7,389 nucleotides of DNA, from the NCBI GenBank assembly GCA_036960405.1, contig JBALWS010000173.1:1-7389 (forward strand), written 5' to 3'. Origin of the DNA: Motiliproteus sp036960405. GTDB taxonomy: Bacteria; Pseudomonadota; Gammaproteobacteria; Pseudomonadales; Balneatricaceae. Made by a program: the position numbers and the translations under genes. The notes beneath the pieces are model-generated. The model was given only the letters and a program-made list of their open reading frames with translations. It was not told the DNA's origin and made no database searches. Shown here one piece after another: positions 5,632 to 7,389 of the stretch (the stretch's first letter is position 1; every line of letters starts with the position of its first letter).

Positions 5632-6432
5632 TCAGAGGCCCAGCTTCATCAGGGTACCGCCGGCGATGGCACCACCATCAACCGGCAGCACCACGCCGTT
5701 GACCCACACTGCGTCGTCGGATATCAGAAAGACGGTGGCCAGAGCAATATTTTCCGGGGTGGCGGCGCCAAATTTTTTCATCCGCTGCGCCGATTCCTCA
5801 CCGAAGCTGGACATAAAATCGCCAATAATCGGCGTATCGACCGCCGCCGGGGCCACCGCATTGATGCGGATTCCCTGCTCTTTCCAGCAACTGGATGATT
5901 TCAGGGTCCAGACCGAGAGCAGCTGTTTGCTGAAGGGATAGGCGGCGCTGTTTTCCAGCCCGTCGCTACCGATGCCATGCTCGGCGACAAAACCGTCGAC
6001 CTGCTCGATTCGATCCAACGCCAAAAACGCCTTGATGTTGTCAACGTTGGTGGGCCAGCCTGCCCCCGTGCCGGAGGTCATATTGACGATAGCGGCGCCG
6101 GCATTGAGCTTATCGATCATTTTTTCGGTGAAGTAACGCAGCCCGAAGAAGTTGATCTTCAACACAGCAGCTGGGGAAAAACGGGGCGAGGGCGCCACCC
6201 CTGCGATGTTGAGCAACCCATCGATCCCTGCCGGAATCTGGGCCACCGCTTGGTCGATGGAATCCAATAAGCCCTGATTGAACGCAATAAACTGATCCAC
6301 GCTGCCAGGCGCGGGTTCGTTGATATCCAGGCCGATCACCTTAGCCCCCCGATGCTTTAACAGCGCCGCACAGGCGGCACCGATACCTGAGGAAGCGCCA
6401 GTGATGGCGATTGTTTTGTTGTGAAAGGTCAT
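5632..6432 (-). CDS. Short-chain dehydrogenase/reductase, 3-alpha-HSD / coniferyl-alcohol dehydrogenase-like
   Basis: NAD(H)-dependent alcohol dehydrogenase or carbonyl reductase, 266 residues, cytoplasmic. It has the full SDR set: TGASSGIG (11-18), D36 at the end of the second strand (favours NAD over NADP), NIAG (75-78), N94, S120 in NMTSGTG, and Y165/K169 in AAYPFSKQ. The Ser-to-Tyr gap is about 45 residues, much longer than in ordinary SDRs. This insertion, together with DGLLNIAGV, INFFGLRY and the ending WVNGVVLPVDGG, matches 3-alpha-hydroxysteroid dehydrogenase/carbonyl reductase and coniferyl-alcohol dehydrogenase (CalA). PAAVDTP replaces the usual PGxxxTP. The ATG at 6432 has AAGGAGA 7 nt upstream. 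A longer frame to 6540 would cover the promoter and is rejected. It is the first leftward gene facing the IclR regulator. The substrate is probably an aromatic or alicyclic alcohol or ketone (inference). Confidence 0.9.
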   Translation of the reverse strand: MTFHNKTIAITGASSGIGAACAALLKHRGAKVIGLDINEPAPGSVDQFIAFNQGLLDSIDQAVAQIPAGIDGLLNIAGVAPSPRFSPAAVLKINFFGLRYFTEKMIDKLNAGAAIVNMTSGTGAGWPTNVDNIKAFLALDRIEQVDGFVAEHGIGSDGLENSAAYPFSKQLLSVWTLKSSSCWKEQGIRINAVAPAAVDTPIIGDFMSSFGEESAQRMKKFGAATPENIALATVFLISDDAVWVNGVVLPVDGGAIAGGTLMKLGL

Positions 6433-6443
6433 AGTCGGTCTCC

Positions 6444-6456
6444 TTATTATTATTTT
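6444..6456 (-). promoter_or_regulatory. AAnAAnAA motif (Hfq-type) in the SDR leader
   Basis: AAAATAATAATAA on the minus strand runs straight into the ribosome site AAGGAGA, 11 nt before the ATG of the SDR. It contains overlapping copies of AAnAAnAA. Of those in the window, this one is best placed to block ribosome entry if bound by Hfq. Function is inferred. Confidence 0.5.
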
Positions 6457-6473
6457 GACTGCTGCATCTGATT

Positions 6474-6493
6474 TTTTGGACCAAGGTCCAAAA
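6474..6493. promoter_or_regulatory. Dyad I, probable regulator binding site
   Basis: TTTTGGACCAAGGTCCAAAA: two perfect 9-bp inverted arms around a 2-bp centre. With the promoter at 6512-6540 it would lie about +12 to +32 in the transcribed leader of the SDR gene, a place suited to repression. It shares the words TGGACC and GGTCCA with dyad II, which suggests one protein binds both, most likely the IclR regulator alongside (inference). Confidence 0.72.
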
Positions 6494-6511
6494 CTGCAAC
6501 AACTGACACTG

Positions 6512-6540
6512 AGTAAAGCACTACAATACCTCCCAGTCAA
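6512..6540 (-). promoter_or_regulatory. Sigma70-type promoter for the leftward genes
   Basis: On the minus strand: -35 TTGACT (6540-6535, five of six consensus bases), a 17-bp spacer, -10 TTTACT (6517-6512, four of six). The predicted start of transcription is near 6505, giving a leader of about 73 nt. It lies between dyad I (downstream) and dyad II (centred about 57 bp upstream of the start). Confidence 0.6.
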
Positions 6541-6552
6541 CTGAATGAATCA

Positions 6553-6571
6553 TGGTCCACATAGTGGACCA
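6553..6571. promoter_or_regulatory. Dyad II, probable regulator binding site upstream of the promoter
   Basis: TGGTCCACATAGTGGACCA: perfect 8-bp arms around a 3-bp centre. Its centre lies near -57 relative to the predicted SDR transcription start. As I recall, MhpR, an IclR-family activator that the adjacent regulator resembles, binds near -58 of its target promoter. The position therefore suits an activator site. Confidence 0.72.
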
Positions 6572-6636
6572 ACGAGAAAAATTGTATGTTTTTACACCAT
6601 CAAGTTGAGATTTAAAGGATTTATGCTTTCATTGCT

Positions 6637-6652
6637 TTCCAGTCCACTGGAA
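6637..6652. promoter_or_regulatory. Dyad III
   Basis: TTCCAGTCCACTGGAA: perfect 6-bp arms around TCCA. It shares GTCCACT with the complement of dyad II but has a different arm sequence. It may be a weaker site for the same protein or a site for another one. It lies about 80 bp before the regulator's start codon, so it could serve autoregulation. Confidence 0.45.
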
Positions 6653-6669
6653 CGGCGGTTTGAATTGGA

Positions 6670-6680
6670 GAAATAAGAAC
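6670..6680 (+). repeat. GAAATAAGAAC direct repeat, first copy
   Basis: An 11-bp word repeated exactly at 6708-6718, 38 bp apart. It contains AATAAGAA, a match to AAnAAnAA. This copy lies beyond the ribosome-binding zone of the regulator gene. Confidence 0.5.
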
Positions 6681-6693
6681 CACATAATGGACC
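6680..6693. promoter_or_regulatory. Site IV, degenerate copy of dyad II
   Basis: CCACATAATGGACC matches the right 14 bases of dyad II (CCACATAGTGGACC, 6557-6570) at 13 of 14 positions, exactly 123 bp away, but the left outer arm is lost. It is just upstream of the regulator's start, so it may be an autoregulatory half-site. Confidence 0.5.
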
Positions 6694-6707
6694 GCAGGTC
6701 ATGATGC

Positions 6708-6718
6708 GAAATAAGAAC
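6708..6718 (+). promoter_or_regulatory. GAAATAAGAAC second copy, AAnAAnAA motif beside the regulator's ribosome site
   Basis: The second exact copy of the 11-bp repeat. Its AATAAGAA (6710-6717) sits directly before the ribosome site AAGGGG (6720-6725) of the IclR gene. The arrangement is like that of the SDR leader, so translation of the regulator could be under the same Hfq-type control (inference). Confidence 0.4.
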
Positions 6719-6733
6719 GAAGGGGCAGATACC

Positions 6734-7389
6734 ATGAAGCAGGACGGCAAACACTCCCAAGGGGATCACCTGAAATCACCTGGGAGCGTTCAATCCTTGG
6801 TACGTGGGCTCAATGTCCTCGTCGCGGTGAATGAAAATACCCCCGCCACGGTCACCCAGATCGTCGCCGGTACGGGTCTCCCCAAAGCAACGGTGATACG
6901 TTTACTCAAGACACTGAAAGCCGAAGGCTATATCGATAATGATCCAGAGGCCGGCGGATACAAACCGCTACCCAAAGTCCGACTGCTGGCCAGCCCGATG
7001 ATTGCGGAGAACAGTTTTGCCATCTCCGCACGCCGCTTTCTCAATGACTTTGCCCAGGTCGTAAAATGGCCCGCCGATATCTTGATGCCGGAAGGCGCTT
7101 CGATGGTCGTCCAAGCATCCAACCGCGATACCGCGCCCATCCAGATCAAGCGCTTTGAGCAAGCTCGCTTTGCCATATTCTCCTCCGCCAGCGGGCTGGC
7201 CTACCTTTCAGCGGCATCGCCGCAAAACAGACAACATCTGATCAACGCCATCGTCACCCTCAAGGGAGGCGGTGACGAAGCTACCCAGCAGGCAGAAGAG
7301 GTGTTCCGGGAAATCGAATCGATTCGCCAGCGGGGCTACGCCGTCGCGGACTACCATGCACCGATAGAAGGCACCCGTGCAGTCGCCAT
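6734..7389 (+). CDS. IclR-family transcriptional regulator, MhpR-like (3' end cut off)
   Basis: DNA-binding regulator; 218 codons are visible of an expected 250-280, and the gene leaves the window on the right. The N-terminal winged helix-turn-helix (about 18-80) starts SVQSLVRGLNVLVAV and has the recognition-helix segment LPKATVIRLLKTLKAEGY (49-66). The effector domain follows, with KWPADI (111-116), FEQARFAIFSSASGLAYLSA (141-160) and RQRGYAVADY (198-207). The WP and ASGLAYL features resemble MhpR, which responds to phenylpropanoid acids. An aromatic or related acid is therefore a fair guess at the inducer, no more. The ATG at 6734 has AAGGGG 8 nt upstream; an in-frame ATG-ATG at 6701 is the alternative start but has a poor ribosome site. 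It is divergent from the SDR and probably controls it through the dyads between them. Confidence 0.93.
   Translation, partial: MKQDGKHSQGDHLKSPGSVQSLVRGLNVLVAVNENTPATVTQIVAGTGLPKATVIRLLKTLKAEGYIDNDPEAGGYKPLPKVRLLASPMIAENSFAISARRFLNDFAQVVKWPADILMPEGASMVVQASNRDTAPIQIKRFEQARFAIFSSASGLAYLSAASPQNRQHLINAIVTLKGGGDEATQQAEEVFREIESIRQRGYAVADYHAPIEGTRAVA

Larger units (their letters stand above)
6433..6733. promoter_or_regulatory. Divergent control region between the SDR and the IclR regulator
   Basis: About 300 bp of non-coding DNA between divergent genes. From left to right it holds the SDR leader with its AAnAAnAA motif, dyad I, a leftward sigma70-type promoter, dyad II, dyad III, the degenerate site IV, and two copies of GAAATAAGAAC before the regulator. 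A rightward promoter is less clear: TTGAGA (6605-6610), 17 bp, TTCATT (6628-6633) is a weak candidate. Confidence 0.75.

Noticed and set aside
6433..6540. N-terminal extension of the SDR by 36 residues to an upstream start
   Set aside because: The extension covers a good promoter and dyad I, has no SDR-like sequence, and the downstream ATG has a strong AAGGAGA ribosome site.
6687..6704. Five-codon frame ATG GAC CGC AGG TCA TGA overlapping the alternative start of the regulator
   Set aside because: No ribosome site at a suitable distance and it overlaps site IV; probably chance.

Overview
The window looks like part of a catabolic gene cluster from a free-living, probably marine or environmental gammaproteobacterium. 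The lineage is inferred from the protein families (TRAP solute-binding proteins, an MhpR-like IclR regulator, Gram-negative signal peptides) and from clear Shine-Dalgarno sites. I cannot name a genus. There are no tRNA or rRNA genes, CRISPR arrays, transposases or phage genes.

Layout from right to left. At the right edge an IclR-family regulator (6734 to the window end, plus strand, 3' end cut off) faces a leftward series of genes across a control region of about 300 bp. That region holds three inverted repeats, a degenerate fourth site and a convincing sigma70-type promoter. The leftward genes are a short-chain dehydrogenase/reductase of the 3-alpha-HSD/coniferyl-alcohol-dehydrogenase type (5632-6432), a protein with two tandem OsmC-like domains (4331-5545), an aldehyde dehydrogenase of the 2-hydroxymuconate-semialdehyde dehydrogenase group (2775-4244) and a TRAP (DctP-type) periplasmic binding protein (1588-2604). 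Further left, still on the minus strand, come a family 3 periplasmic binding protein (502-1290) and the N-terminal 97 codons of a second TRAP binding protein (1-292). The second is a close paralogue of the first.

How the genes may work together (inference): a TRAP system imports an organic acid or a related small carboxylate. The SDR oxidises an alcohol or reduces a carbonyl, and the aldehyde dehydrogenase oxidises the aldehyde or semialdehyde to an acid. The double OsmC protein has a thiol-based or structural role that I cannot define. The IclR regulator probably senses the substrate or an intermediate and controls the divergent genes through the repeats between them. The TRAP membrane subunits (DctQ and DctM) are not in the window. 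They would be expected beyond its left edge.

Most worth following up: (1) the array of GGTCCA/TGGACC dyads placed around the SDR promoter; (2) AAnAAnAA motifs, the form bound by Hfq (with Crc in pseudomonads), in the leaders of five of the seven genes; (3) the uneven cysteine content of the two OsmC halves; (4) the TRAP binding-protein duplication without transporter membrane genes between the copies.
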